This document shows, one piece after another, positions 45,768 to 55,994 of a stretch of DNA of 64,000 bases; the first letter of the stretch is position 1, and every line of letters begins with the position of its first letter. Source of the DNA: Flavobacteria bacterium BBFL7 (GTDB lineage: Bacteria > Bacteroidota > Bacteroidia > Flavobacteriales > Flavobacteriaceae). Location of the stretch: assembly GCA_000153385.1 (NCBI GenBank), contig CH672374.1, forward strand, positions 2,172,544 to 2,236,543, in the 5' to 3' direction. The notes under the pieces were generated by a model. That model did not search any database. It was not told the DNA's origin and worked only from the letters and a program-made list of their open reading frames with translations. Made by a program: the position numbers and the translations under genes.

Positions 45768-47228
45768 ATGCAAAAGCCTAAGTTAGGTTTCTGGAATATC
45801 TGGAACATGAGTTTCGGATTTCTTGGTATTCAGTTCGGTTTTGCCTTACAGGGCTCTACCATGTCCCGTATTTTTGAGACGTTAGGAGCAAATAAAGATG
45901 AGATTCCATTATTATGGATCGCAGCTCCACTTGCTGGTTTAATCGTGCAACCTATTATAGGTTACTTAAGTGATAATACGTGGCATAAAAATTTAGGTCG
46001 CAGAAGGCCCTTTTTTCTAATTGGTGCCATTTTAAGCTCGATTGCTTTGTTATTTATGCCTTATTCTTCTGAGGTTTGGATGGCGGCTGGACTATTGTTA
46101 GTTCTTGATGCGTCTATTAATATTTCAATGGAGCCATTCCGAGCTCTAGTTGCAGATAAGTTGCCAGAATCTCAACGCAGCTATGGTTTTGTAGTTCAAA
46201 CTTTGATTATAGGAGTTGGTACTTGGGTAGCAAGCAATTTGCCAAAATGGGTGAACGATACATTAGAAATATCAAATGAAGCTCCATCTGGTGTTGTGCC
46301 AGATTCTGTTAAAGTGGCTTTTGGTGTTGGAGCGTTTGTTTTTATTACAGCAATTTTAGTGACCATTTTTACAACAAAAGAGTACTCACCAGAAGAACTC
46401 GCACAATTTGATGACGCCGAAAAAGAACCTGAAGAAAAGAAAGGAATGTGGGAAACCATATCAGGAACTTATGCACTCATGCCGCTCATTATGAAAAAAT
46501 TAGGTGTGGTGCAGTTTTTTTCTTGGTTTGCTTTTTTTGCTATGTGGACGCTTGCAAATCCTGCTTTAACTTCACATATCTATAATGCTCCTAAACCAGA
46601 TGTTATTGAGTTTGCTAAAACTACTACAGATGATAACGGAGAATTAATAACGATGCGAGATGCTAATGATGAAGTAGTATTTTTAAATGATGCCAAAGCT
46701 TTAGAGTATAAACAACAAGATAAATCATATAATGAAGCCTCAGATGATGTAGGTTCTAAAATGGGTATTTACGGACTCACATCCATGTTGTTTGCCTTAG
46801 GGCTGACTTTCTATACTGCTTATAACAGTATTAATAGAAAATATATCCACATGGCCAGTTTGATTTTAGGTGGATTAGGGTTTTTATATATGTTTTTTAT
46901 TCCAGGAGAGCCAGATAAACTACTTGTATCCTTTAGCTTAATAGGGATTGCATGGGGTAGTATTCTATCAATGCCGTACGCGATGCTTTCAAGTTCTGTA
47001 GAGTCTCATAAAATGGGTTTAATGATGGGTGTCTTTAATATGTTTATCGTTATACCTCAAATTATTGCAGCAATAGGTGGTGTTGTCTTTTTACAAAAAT
47101 TGATTGGAGAAGAATCAATTCATGCCATGACCATAGCGGGAATTTTTCTAATTATCGCTGCATTTTCAAACTTATTAATCATAAATAAAAAGGCTATTAC
47201 ATATCAGCCTTCCATAGATAATGAATAA
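45768..47228 (+). CDS. MFS/SLC45-type sugar transporter (maltose uptake)
   Basis: A 486-residue, roughly 12-helix permease. Family features are WGFQFG-type LGIQFGFALQGSTMSRIFETLGA at helix 1, PLAGLIVQPIIGYLSDNTWHKNLGRRRPFFLIG (loop 2-3 motif with triple Arg, typical of SLC45/sucrose-maltose carriers), a Glu-rich cytoplasmic loop near residue 215, and GIAWGSILSMPYAMLSSSV in helix 10. It likely moves maltose or short maltodextrins into the cytoplasm by proton symport. Its last 8 bp overlap pgmB, indicating one transcript with tight coupling. Confidence 0.92.
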   Translation: MQKPKLGFWNIWNMSFGFLGIQFGFALQGSTMSRIFETLGANKDEIPLLWIAAPLAGLIVQPIIGYLSDNTWHKNLGRRRPFFLIGAILSSIALLFMPYSSEVWMAAGLLLVLDASINISMEPFRALVADKLPESQRSYGFVVQTLIIGVGTWVASNLPKWVNDTLEISNEAPSGVVPDSVKVAFGVGAFVFITAILVTIFTTKEYSPEELAQFDDAEKEPEEKKGMWETISGTYALMPLIMKKLGVVQFFSWFAFFAMWTLANPALTSHIYNAPKPDVIEFAKTTTDDNGELITMRDANDEVVFLNDAKALEYKQQDKSYNEASDDVGSKMGIYGLTSMLFALGLTFYTAYNSINRKYIHMASLILGGLGFLYMFFIPGEPDKLLVSFSLIGIAWGSILSMPYAMLSSSVESHKMGLMMGVFNMFIVIPQIIAAIGGVVFLQKLIGEESIHAMTIAGIFLIIAAFSNLLIINKKAITYQPSIDNE

Positions 47229-47883
47229 AAAAGCATTCATATTTGACCTAGACGGAGTTATAGTTGATACCGCAAAATTTCATTTTGTAGCATGGCAACG
47301 ATTAGCTGCTTCATTAGGAATCAACTTTACCGAAAAAGAGAACGAGCAACTTAAAGGAGTTTCTCGAGTTAATTCCCTTAAAAAAATATTAGAATGGGGA
47401 AATAAAGAAATTAGTCCAGAAGTTTTTCAAGCTAAAATGGATCAAAAAAATCAAGAATACTTAGAGTTGATCAAAACGCTAGATGTTAAAGATATTCTAC
47501 CAGGAGTTCATGAATTTTTACTCAAGCTTAAAGAACAAAAACAACCCATTGCCTTAGGTAGTGCTAGTAAAAATGCTAGACCTATCTTAGAAAAATTGGG
47601 AATTAAAGACCTTTTTGATGTTATAGTAGATGGTACTAATGTTACTAAAGCTAAACCGGATCCAGAGGTTTTTCTTAATGCTTGTGATCAGTTGGGATAC
47701 AGTGCTCAAGATAGTGTTGTATTTGAAGATAGTGTAGCTGGAGTACAAGCTGCAAATACCGCGGGCATGATTTCTATAGGGCTGGGAGAACAAAACATAC
47801 TACATGAGGCAGATCAAGTGTTTAATCACTTTACAGATATGCCACAAGATTTTATAAATATATTATTGAATAAGAAGAAGTAA
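47221..47883 (+). CDS. pgmB: Beta-phosphoglucomutase
   Basis: A 220-residue HAD-family enzyme converting beta-glucose-1-phosphate to glucose-6-phosphate. The phosphorylated nucleophile Asp9 and acid/base Asp11 are in FDLDGVIVDTAKFHFVAWQRLA; LKGVSRVNSLKKIL is the beta-PGM-specific substrate loop; ALGSASKNA and KAKPDPEVF with FEDSVAGVQAA complete the HAD motifs. It directly uses the product of the GH65 maltose phosphorylase that follows, whose ATG overlaps the pgmB stop by one base. Confidence 0.96.
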   Translation: MNKKAFIFDLDGVIVDTAKFHFVAWQRLAASLGINFTEKENEQLKGVSRVNSLKKILEWGNKEISPEVFQAKMDQKNQEYLELIKTLDVKDILPGVHEFLLKLKEQKQPIALGSASKNARPILEKLGIKDLFDVIVDGTNVTKAKPDPEVFLNACDQLGYSAQDSVVFEDSVAGVQAANTAGMISIGLGEQNILHEADQVFNHFTDMPQDFINILLNKKK

Positions 47884-50186
47884 TGAATCAGGAATATATA
47901 CAACCTAACGCATGGTCCATCATAGAAGAAGGATGGAAGCCTGGACTTGTAAAGTCTAGCGAGAGTCTATTTTCAATAGGGAATGGAGCCATGGGGCAAC
48001 GCGCAAATTTTGAAGAGCAATATAGTGGTGAGACATTTCAAGGAAGTTATGTCGCTGGAGTATACTATCCAGATAAAACCAGAGTTGGATGGTGGAAAAA
48101 TGGATATCCAGAATACTTTGCAAAAGTACTTAATGCACCCAATTTTATAGGTATTGATGTTTTTATCGATGGTGAACCTCTCGATTTACATAAAGTGGAT
48201 AAGGTAACCGATTACCGCCGTGAGTTAAATATGAAAGAAGGTTGGTATGAGCGCACATTTGTAGCACATTTATCTGATGATAAAGCAGTAAAAGTAATTG
48301 CTCGTAGATTTCTTAGTCTGGAGATAGATGAGTTAGGAGTCATCGATTATAACGTTACCGCTTTAAAAGGTGATATGAAGGTAGAGTTTCAGCCGTATCT
48401 AGATGCTGGAATTACTAATGAAGACTCAAATTGGGATGATGCGTTTTGGGAAATAGAAGAAATTGTTTCTGAAGAACATCAAAGTTTTATACGCAGTAGA
48501 ACTAATAAAACTAATTTTCATGTTTGCACTTTTATGCAGTCAGAATTAGTTCAGAATGGAGAGCATTTACAGTATACAGATCACTTAGAACAGAATAGTA
48601 AAGTCATTCGTCATTCTGCAAGTTTAGAATTACAAGAGAATGAAACTGTTACCTTGAGAAAGTACGCAGGATATTGTTCTAGCCTAAATCACCAACAATA
48701 TGAATTGTTTGATGCGGCTAGAAAAGTTTTATCTCACGCAACTTTAACAGGATATGATGTATTATTGCAAGGTCAGATTGAGCAATGGGCTCAAATTTGG
48801 GCAATGGCAGATATTACTATAGATGGCGACCTTAAAGCACAACAAGGGATCCGTTTTAATATCTTTCAATTAAATCAGACGTACTTAGGTAAAGACGCTC
48901 GTTTAAATATAGGCCCTAAAGGATTTACCGGTGAGAAATACGGTGGTTCTACATATTGGGATACAGAGGCATATTGTATACCTTTCTACATGGCTACCAA
49001 AGATCAACAGGTAGCAAGAAATTTATTGAAATATAGATATGAGCAGCTAGACAAGGCCATTGAAAACGCTGAGAAATTAGGGTTTTCTAATGGAGCTGCT
49101 CTTTATCCTATGGTTACCATGAATGGTGAAGAATCTCATAATGAATGGGAAATCACCTTTGAAGAAATACACCGTAATGGTGCGATGGTATTTGCCATTT
49201 ACAATTATGTGAGATATACAGGTGATTTTTCTTATGTGCCAGAAATGGGGCTTGAGGTAATGATCGCTATCGCTAGATTCTGGCATCAACGAGCTACTTT
49301 TTCTCAAAAAGCAAATAAATACATGATCCTAGGTGTGACTGGACCTAATGAGTATGAGAATAATGTGAATAATAATTGGTATACTAACTATTTAGCCAAA
49401 TGGTGTATCAATCAAGCCTTGGAAAATCTAGATAAGGTAAAAGACGGATATAATGATGACTATCAACGCATCATAGGTCTAACACACCTTTCAGGATCAG
49501 AAACTGCATCTTGGAGAGAAGTGGCAGATCAGATGTATGAACCTATCGATGAAGAATTAGGAATCTATTTACAACAGGATGGTTTTCTTGATAAAGAAAT
49601 TATTCCTGTACAAGAATTAGATAATAAACACAGACCTATTAACCAGAAATGGTCTTGGGATCGTATTTTGAGAAGTTGTTACATTAAACAAGCAGATGTC
49701 CTTCAAGGATTCTACTTTTTTGAAGACCATTTTTCTAAACAAGAACTAGAAAAACACTTTGATTTCTATGAGCCATTAACAGTTCATGAAAGCTCATTAT
49801 CTCCTTGTGTTCATAGTATTCAAGCGGCAAAATTGGACCGCATGGATCAAGCTTATGAATTCTATTTAAGAACCTCACGTCTTGATCTAGATGATTATAA
49901 TAAAGAGGTAGAAGAAGGTTGTCATATTACTAGTATGGCAGGAACATGGATGAGCATAGTAGAAGGATTTGGTGGACTTAAAATAGTGGATGATAAACCA
50001 AGTTTTGAAACTAAGTTACCAGAACAGTGGAAAGGATTTAGTTTTAAATTAAACTTCCGCAATCAGATATTACATGTTCAGGTAGATAAATCTGGCACAC
50101 AAGTAACATCGCATGGAACAGAACCGGTTGACGTGATAATTAATGGTGAGGAAATCACTCTACAACCTCAAATGGTAAATGCTTAA
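47883..50186 (+). CDS. GH65 maltose phosphorylase
   Basis: A 767-residue inverting phosphorylase that splits maltose with phosphate into glucose and beta-glucose-1-phosphate. N-terminal beta-sandwich (about 1-270), (alpha/alpha)6 barrel with GGSTYWDTEAYCIPFYM, and general acid Glu490 in TGPNEYENNVNNNWYTNYLAKW, a sequence typical of maltose phosphorylases. HESSLSPCVHSIQAAKL and the C-terminal beta domain follow. No signal peptide, so cytoplasmic. Kojibiose or trehalose specificity is possible but the locus points to maltose. Confidence 0.94.
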   Translation: MNQEYIQPNAWSIIEEGWKPGLVKSSESLFSIGNGAMGQRANFEEQYSGETFQGSYVAGVYYPDKTRVGWWKNGYPEYFAKVLNAPNFIGIDVFIDGEPLDLHKVDKVTDYRRELNMKEGWYERTFVAHLSDDKAVKVIARRFLSLEIDELGVIDYNVTALKGDMKVEFQPYLDAGITNEDSNWDDAFWEIEEIVSEEHQSFIRSRTNKTNFHVCTFMQSELVQNGEHLQYTDHLEQNSKVIRHSASLELQENETVTLRKYAGYCSSLNHQQYELFDAARKVLSHATLTGYDVLLQGQIEQWAQIWAMADITIDGDLKAQQGIRFNIFQLNQTYLGKDARLNIGPKGFTGEKYGGSTYWDTEAYCIPFYMATKDQQVARNLLKYRYEQLDKAIENAEKLGFSNGAALYPMVTMNGEESHNEWEITFEEIHRNGAMVFAIYNYVRYTGDFSYVPEMGLEVMIAIARFWHQRATFSQKANKYMILGVTGPNEYENNVNNNWYTNYLAKWCINQALENLDKVKDGYNDDYQRIIGLTHLSGSETASWREVADQMYEPIDEELGIYLQQDGFLDKEIIPVQELDNKHRPINQKWSWDRILRSCYIKQADVLQGFYFFEDHFSKQELEKHFDFYEPLTVHESSLSPCVHSIQAAKLDRMDQAYEFYLRTSRLDLDDYNKEVEEGCHITSMAGTWMSIVEGFGGLKIVDDKPSFETKLPEQWKGFSFKLNFRNQILHVQVDKSGTQVTSHGTEPVDVIINGEEITLQPQMVNA

Positions 50187-50189
50187 CAT

Positions 50190-52100
50190 ATGAATAAGAT
50201 AATCCAAATTCTTAGTGTTATTCTTTGTTTCGCTTTCGCGAAAGCATCTCTAGCACAAGATATTCAACGTATAGAACCGCCTTTTTGGTGGACTGGAATG
50301 GAACACTCACAAGTTGAGGTAATGTTTTATGGAGAAAATATCGCTTCGTACTCAGGAGAAATTGAAAGTGAATTACCAATTACTAAGATTCGTAAGACAG
50401 AAAATCCTAACTACCTATTTATCACTTTTGATACTGTGGAAAAAAAAGTAGGTAGCTATAGTATTAATTTCAATGTTTATGATACTTATTATGTCATGGA
50501 TTATGAGTTAAAAGAACGTAGTGTAAATTCAAGAAATAGAAAAGGTTTTGATTCTAGTGATGCTATTTATTTAGTAATGCCAGATCGTTTTGCAAATGGT
50601 GACACGTCTAATGATAGTACAGATGATACTGTAGAAAAAGCAAATCGTGATTTTAAAGGTGGACGTCATGGTGGTGATATTCAAGGGATTATTGATCACT
50701 TAGATTACATCGATGATATAGGTGCCACAGCATTGTGGAGCACGCCACTATTAGAAGATAATGATGAGAAATATTCGTATCACACTTATGCACAAAGTGA
50801 TTTATATAAAATAGATCCACGTTACGGTAGTAATGAAGACTATAAACGTTTAGGAGATGAGTTGCACAAACGTGATATGAAATTGATCATGGATTATGTG
50901 ACCAACCATTGGGGCGCGACACACTGGATGATGCAGGATTTACCAACTCAAACTTGGATTCATCAATTTGATGATAATAGAGGTAAAGATTTTCCTGTGG
51001 CTGGATATGCAAACTCTACTTATAGACAGACCACTCAAATGGATCCTAATGTTTCTCAGATAGATGATACTTATGCAGAGAAAGGTTGGTTTGTAAGTAC
51101 GATGCCAGATATTAATCAAGGAGAACCTCTTGCATTAAATTATTTAATACAAAACACGATCTGGTGGATTGAATATGCTGGTCTAGACGGTTTACGTGTG
51201 GATACCTATTCTTACAATGAAAAAGAAGGTATTGCTAAATGGACTAAAGCAATAATGAAAGAATACCCAAGTTTCAATATCGTTGGAGAAACATGGATGC
51301 ATGATCAGGCGCAAATTGCTTTTTGGCAAAAAGATAGTGCCATAGGTGCATTAAGAAATTATAATTCTGGATTACCTAGCGTTATGGATTTTACGTTGCA
51401 CGATGCAATAATGAAAGTATTTGATCAAGACGATCAAAAATGGAATGATGGAATGATTCACGTGTACGAGAATTTTGTCAATGATTTTCTGTATCCAGAC
51501 ATTGATAACATAATGGTTTTTGCCGGTAATCACGATACAAATCGTATTAATGGTGATGGTTTGTATAATGGTGATTTAAAGAAGTATAAACTAGCTATGA
51601 CTCTGGTTTTAACTACTCGAGGAATACCTCAGTTATATTATGGTGATGAGATAGGCATGGCTGGAAATAGAGATACTGATGGCGATGGCGACATACGTAG
51701 AGATTTTCCTGGTGGCTGGAAAGGCGATGAATTAAACGCTTTTAAAAACCCAACAGATTATCAAAAAGGCTTTCAGGACTTCACTAAAAAACTACTGAAT
51801 TACCGTAAGAATAAAGAGGTGATTCATAATGGAAAACTATTACAGTATGTACCAGAGAGTAACTGTTATGTGTATTTCAGGTATAATGAAGACAGTCGCG
51901 TAATGGTAGTTATCAACAACAATCCAGAGGAAGTAACTCTAGATTTAAAACGATTCAAAGAAGGAATTAATGGAAAAGAAAGTGGTGTAAATGTGCTGAC
52001 CAATCAAAAAATGAATCTCTCTGATTCTCTTAAGGTGCCAGGTAAAACAAGTATGGTGATTGATTTAGATGATCAAAAAAGAAAGGAAAGATTTTTTTAA
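50190..52100 (+). CDS. Periplasmic GH13 cyclomaltodextrinase/neopullulanase (SusA-like)
   Basis: A 636-residue enzyme. The signal peptide (MNKIIQILSVILCFAFAKASLAQ) includes a palindrome-encoded AFAKA. An N-terminal cyclomaltodextrinase-N beta domain (about 25-110, IEPPFWWTGMEHSQVEVMFYG) precedes the GH13 barrel: DYVTNHWG, GLRVDTYS (Asp338), VGETWMHD (Glu367), GNHDTNR (Asp449), and a short C-terminal beta domain. It probably degrades imported maltodextrins or cyclodextrins in the periplasm to maltose and glucose. 3 bp after the phosphorylase stop. Confidence 0.94.
   Translation: MNKIIQILSVILCFAFAKASLAQDIQRIEPPFWWTGMEHSQVEVMFYGENIASYSGEIESELPITKIRKTENPNYLFITFDTVEKKVGSYSINFNVYDTYYVMDYELKERSVNSRNRKGFDSSDAIYLVMPDRFANGDTSNDSTDDTVEKANRDFKGGRHGGDIQGIIDHLDYIDDIGATALWSTPLLEDNDEKYSYHTYAQSDLYKIDPRYGSNEDYKRLGDELHKRDMKLIMDYVTNHWGATHWMMQDLPTQTWIHQFDDNRGKDFPVAGYANSTYRQTTQMDPNVSQIDDTYAEKGWFVSTMPDINQGEPLALNYLIQNTIWWIEYAGLDGLRVDTYSYNEKEGIAKWTKAIMKEYPSFNIVGETWMHDQAQIAFWQKDSAIGALRNYNSGLPSVMDFTLHDAIMKVFDQDDQKWNDGMIHVYENFVNDFLYPDIDNIMVFAGNHDTNRINGDGLYNGDLKKYKLAMTLVLTTRGIPQLYYGDEIGMAGNRDTDGDGDIRRDFPGGWKGDELNAFKNPTDYQKGFQDFTKKLLNYRKNKEVIHNGKLLQYVPESNCYVYFRYNEDSRVMVVINNNPEEVTLDLKRFKEGINGKESGVNVLTNQKMNLSDSLKVPGKTSMVIDLDDQKRKERFF
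50232..50245. repeat. GCTTTCGCGAAAGC palindrome, copy 11 (signal peptide coding)
   Basis: Exact 14-bp core encoding AFAKA in the signal peptide of the SusA-like enzyme. Confidence 0.95.
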
Positions 52101-52166
52101 AAATTATGAAGTAAGCCATTACATTTCGGTATTTCTGTGAGATCAAGCTAACTGGAAAATTAAAAC

Positions 52167-54524
52167 ATGAAAAAACTATTAACTATTCTTATTGCAATCT
52201 TTCTAATAAGCTGTGGTGAAAAAGAAGAAAAGAATACAGGTGATAATAGACCTAGTATTATCGAGGCAATGACCACGCCTATTTATTCTTCTACATCTGG
52301 AACAGAAGTATATACTTCAGATTATTTACTGGATGTTAATCAATTAGATAGTATCACCTCTGGTAAAGGTGTTCTCTTTAATGAGGATACTCGCAACTAT
52401 AATGAGCCATTAAAAATAGAAATGGACTCTGTGGCGCCATATGTTTCTCATGTGACTCTATGGACTGATGGTGTGCGCAATGATATTCCGGTTTTTAAAA
52501 GTAGTTCTAGACTGATGACTATTGTTTACACAGGTAACTCAAAAAATGTCAAACTTAAAGGCGAGTTCACAAACTGGTCAACCGTTGATTTAATAGAAGA
52601 AAATGGTCAATTGGTTTATAATGCAACGATTCCTCAAGGGAAGTTTCAATACATATTTGTTGAAAATGGAAAAGAAGAACAGTTGACGGGTAGTGAGCCT
52701 CAAGTAATCAGTAACGGTATGGGAGGTTTTAATAGAGTGATTGATAATTCTAGAACAGCTGCGCCAGCACAATTAGCTTATGGTGAAATCCTCGAGAATG
52801 GCTTTACATTTACCACTACTGGAGCACTTGAAAATATTGTGGTGCTTTATGAAAACCAAATGATAAGTGCTTCTCAAAACGGTAATTCATATACAGTAGA
52901 GCTGCCAGAAAAGGATTTTACAAACCGTAATTCTCAAACACAATTAGTAAGAGTCTATGCCAGTGATGCAAATGGTCGTGCAAATGATTTATTGGTTCCT
53001 ATACAAGATGGAAATGTAGTTCAAGATCCATCTCAACTTGCGCGATCAGACTTTCATAACCAAGTCCTATATTTTATGATGGTAGACCGCTTTCTAGATG
53101 GCGATACTTCAAATACAAAACCGGTACCTGATCCAGAAATTTTACCTAAAGCAAATTACATGGGTGGAGATCTCGCAGGAGTATTGGCCAAAATTAAGGA
53201 CGGTTATTTTGAAGAATTAGGAATTAACACCATTTGGTTATCGCCTATAACGCAAAACCCAGAAGGCGCTTATGGACTTTGGCCTGAGCCACAAACAAAA
53301 TTTAGTGGTTACCATGGCTACTGGCCTATTTCAAATACTGAAATTGATTATCGTTTTGGTGATGAACAATTATTTAAGGAAATCATAGAAGAAGCTCACA
53401 ATCGAGATATGAATGTCATTCTAGATTATGTAGCAAATCATGTTCATGAAGAGCATCCACTATACAAAGAACATCCAGAATGGGCGACAAACCTTTATCT
53501 AGAAGATGGTAGTTTAAACACAGAACGTTGGGACGACCAGCGATTAACAACCTGGTTTGATACCTTTATGCCTACACTAGATTTTTCTAAACCTGAGGTT
53601 GTAGAGAAAATGACAGATTCTGCACTTTATTGGGTGACTAATTATGAATTGGACGGATTCCGTCACGATGCTACTAAACATGTCCCAGAAGCATATTGGA
53701 GAACGCTTACTCAAAAAGTACGTAGTAATACAGATCGTCCTATTTATCAAATTGGTGAAACATATGGGTCTTATGATTTAATACGCAGTTATGTAAGCAC
53801 AGGAATGTTAGATGCACAATTTGATTTTAACCAGTATGATGCTGCTGTTTCCGCTTTCGCGAAAGCGGATGGCGACTTCTCAAATCTGGCAGAAACACTG
53901 TACAAAGGATTAGAATACTATGGTCACCATCACTTGATGGGTAATATATCGGGTAATCAAGATAGAGCACGTTTTATAAGCTATGCCAGTGGCGATGTTT
54001 CTTTTGAAGAAGATGCTAAAAAAGCTGGTTGGACTCGCGAGATAGGCATGAGTGATACAACAGCCTTTGACAGGTTGGGTATGTTACAAGCATTTAATAT
54101 GACAGTTCCTGGAGTGCCTGTAATTTATTATGGAGATGAATACGGAAGTATAGGCGCAAACGATCCTGATAATCGTAAGATGATGAAGTTTGATAATTTG
54201 TCACAACGAGAGTTGGATTTAAAAAAGCTGGTTCAAGATTTAGTGAATCTAAGACGCAACTCCATGTCTTTATTATATGGAACGACTGAGATCCTTAGTG
54301 ATAAAAACGGATTGTTTGTGTTAGAACGAACTTATTTTGACGAGAAAACAACTGTTTATTTTAATGAGAATGCTATTTCTTTGAATGTCTATAGTAAAGC
54401 AGACAACTTAGATTTAATAGATGTTAAATTGTTTAATGCTATAGAAACTGAAGAAAAAATACAAGTTAAACCACGTAACTTTGTTATCATACAAACCAAA
54501 ATCAAAACAACTATACAAGAGTAA
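52167..54524 (+). CDS. GH13 alpha-amylase-type lipoprotein
   Basis: A 785-residue lipoprotein (lipobox FLISC followed by GEKEE, an acidic/Lys pattern compatible with surface display). N-terminal beta domains (about 30-285) include a CBM-like NVKLKGEFTNWSTVDLIEENG; the GH13 barrel follows from FMMVDRFLDGDTSN. Catalytic residues are Asp501 (GFRHDATKH), Glu531 (IGETYG) and Asp599 in SGNQDRAR, where the usual region IV His is Gln598. A palindrome copy is translated as AFAKA in AVSAFAKADGD. Probably the SusG-like surface amylase of this locus. 66 bp after the SusA-like gene. Confidence 0.92.
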   Translation: MKKLLTILIAIFLISCGEKEEKNTGDNRPSIIEAMTTPIYSSTSGTEVYTSDYLLDVNQLDSITSGKGVLFNEDTRNYNEPLKIEMDSVAPYVSHVTLWTDGVRNDIPVFKSSSRLMTIVYTGNSKNVKLKGEFTNWSTVDLIEENGQLVYNATIPQGKFQYIFVENGKEEQLTGSEPQVISNGMGGFNRVIDNSRTAAPAQLAYGEILENGFTFTTTGALENIVVLYENQMISASQNGNSYTVELPEKDFTNRNSQTQLVRVYASDANGRANDLLVPIQDGNVVQDPSQLARSDFHNQVLYFMMVDRFLDGDTSNTKPVPDPEILPKANYMGGDLAGVLAKIKDGYFEELGINTIWLSPITQNPEGAYGLWPEPQTKFSGYHGYWPISNTEIDYRFGDEQLFKEIIEEAHNRDMNVILDYVANHVHEEHPLYKEHPEWATNLYLEDGSLNTERWDDQRLTTWFDTFMPTLDFSKPEVVEKMTDSALYWVTNYELDGFRHDATKHVPEAYWRTLTQKVRSNTDRPIYQIGETYGSYDLIRSYVSTGMLDAQFDFNQYDAAVSAFAKADGDFSNLAETLYKGLEYYGHHHLMGNISGNQDRARFISYASGDVSFEEDAKKAGWTREIGMSDTTAFDRLGMLQAFNMTVPGVPVIYYGDEYGSIGANDPDNRKMMKFDNLSQRELDLKKLVQDLVNLRRNSMSLLYGTTEILSDKNGLFVLERTYFDEKTTVYFNENAISLNVYSKADNLDLIDVKLFNAIETEEKIQVKPRNFVIIQTKIKTTIQE
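53850..53869. repeat. GCTTTCGCGAAAGC palindrome, copy 12 (coding)
   Basis: Perfect 20-bp palindrome inside the GH13 lipoprotein gene, in the AFAKA frame, in a surface-loop region between catalytic regions III and IV. Confidence 0.95.
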
Positions 54525-54530
54525 TAATCT

Positions 54531-55973
54531 ATGAAAAAATCAACATCACAATGGCTTTTATTATTATGTGTAGCCTTATCCTTTTTTGCATGTAAAGATG
54601 CTGCTAGTGACCAGGAGCAAGTAATTATAGAAGAAACGGCATCAGTACTTGCGCCTATTACTAATGCAGACTTAGAAAATGCGGTGATATATGAAGCAAA
54701 TATTAGACAGTATTCTGAAAAAGGAACTTTTAATGAGTTCACTAAAGATATACCTGAACTTAAAAAACTAGGAGTTAAGGTAATATGGTTAATGCCTGTT
54801 TTTCCTATTTCTGAAAAGAATAGAAAGGCAAAAGGAGATTTAATGGTTGAAGATATTAAAGACCCTATTGAAAGAGCAAAGTACTTAGGAAGTTATTATG
54901 CTGTAGCAAATTATGAAAAAGTAAATCCAGATTTAGGAACAGAAAAGGATTTAAAAAAATTAGTAGAAACGGCTCACGATAATGGAATGTATGTCATTTT
55001 AGATTGGGTAGCAAACCATACAGGATGGGACAATTTATGGATTGAAAAACATCCAGACTTTTATACCAAAGACGAAAAAGGTAACATCATTCACCCTAAA
55101 GGTACAGATTGGACCGATACTGCAGATCTTAATTATGAGAATAAAAAGTTATGGGATGCCATGGCGTCTTCTATGATACATTGGGTAGAAACTTATGATG
55201 TAGATGGTTTTAGATGTGATGTCGCTCATGAGGTGCCTACAGAGTTTTGGAATTATGCTGTTAAATCTATTAAAGATGTAAAGCCTGTATTTATGCTTGC
55301 AGAAAGTGAAAAGAAGGATTTATTTATTGATGCTTTTGATATGGGTTATAATTGGGAAGGTCACCATATCATGAATGAGCTTGCCCAAGGAAAAACGGAT
55401 GTGAGCGCATGGGATGAGTACATGTTGCGAGTGGAAGAAAATTATCAAGAAGATGATATTTTAATGAACTTCATCACAAATCATGATGAGAACTCATGGA
55501 ACGGTAGCGTGACAGAGAGAATGGGTGAAGCGAGTGAAGCTATGCTGGCTTTTCAATACGTAATACCAGGAATGCCTTTAATTTATTCTGGACAGGAATA
55601 CGGTATGACAGAACGTTTAAAATTCTTTGAGAAGGATCAAATTCCACATGAAAAAGGAAAAGTATGGGATATGATGGAAAAACTAGGAGCTTTAAAAGCA
55701 ACTAATCCTGCATTAAATGGTGGTAAAGAGGCTGCTTCTTATAAGCGTATCAATACTTCAGAAGATTCAAAAATCTATGCTATTGAAAGACAGAAAGACG
55801 ATCATAAAGTAATCTTTGTAGCAAACTTTTCAAATGAACCAGTGGAATTTAAAGCTCCAACTATTGTAGGTCAATTAACGGATGCTGTCAGAGGTTCAGA
55901 GTCTAATATACCTGCTAATTATACTTTTACGTTTCCTCCTTTCGGATATAGAGTATGGGAAGTACGTAAATAA
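54531..55973 (+). CDS. GH13 alpha-amylase lipoprotein
   Basis: A 480-residue lipoprotein with lipobox LSFFAC. It is a compact GH13 barrel without added N-terminal domains: AVIYEANIRQYSEKGTFNEFTKDI at strand 1, DWVANHTGWDN, GFRCDVAH (Asp230), LAESEKK (Glu258), TNHDENSW (Asp319), and a short C-terminal beta domain. Its product range is not predictable. It lies 6 bp after the preceding GH13 gene and is the last gene of the plus-strand maltodextrin operon, followed by a terminator. Confidence 0.93.
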   Translation: MKKSTSQWLLLLCVALSFFACKDAASDQEQVIIEETASVLAPITNADLENAVIYEANIRQYSEKGTFNEFTKDIPELKKLGVKVIWLMPVFPISEKNRKAKGDLMVEDIKDPIERAKYLGSYYAVANYEKVNPDLGTEKDLKKLVETAHDNGMYVILDWVANHTGWDNLWIEKHPDFYTKDEKGNIIHPKGTDWTDTADLNYENKKLWDAMASSMIHWVETYDVDGFRCDVAHEVPTEFWNYAVKSIKDVKPVFMLAESEKKDLFIDAFDMGYNWEGHHIMNELAQGKTDVSAWDEYMLRVEENYQEDDILMNFITNHDENSWNGSVTERMGEASEAMLAFQYVIPGMPLIYSGQEYGMTERLKFFEKDQIPHEKGKVWDMMEKLGALKATNPALNGGKEAASYKRINTSEDSKIYAIERQKDDHKVIFVANFSNEPVEFKAPTIVGQLTDAVRGSESNIPANYTFTFPPFGYRVWEVRK

Positions 55974-55994
55974 AATAAGATATATTTGTAAAAG

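Noticed and set aside
55981-55988. TATATTTG, a perfect -7-type sequence
   Set aside because: It lies directly before the terminator of the amylase operon, so a promoter here would be stopped at once.
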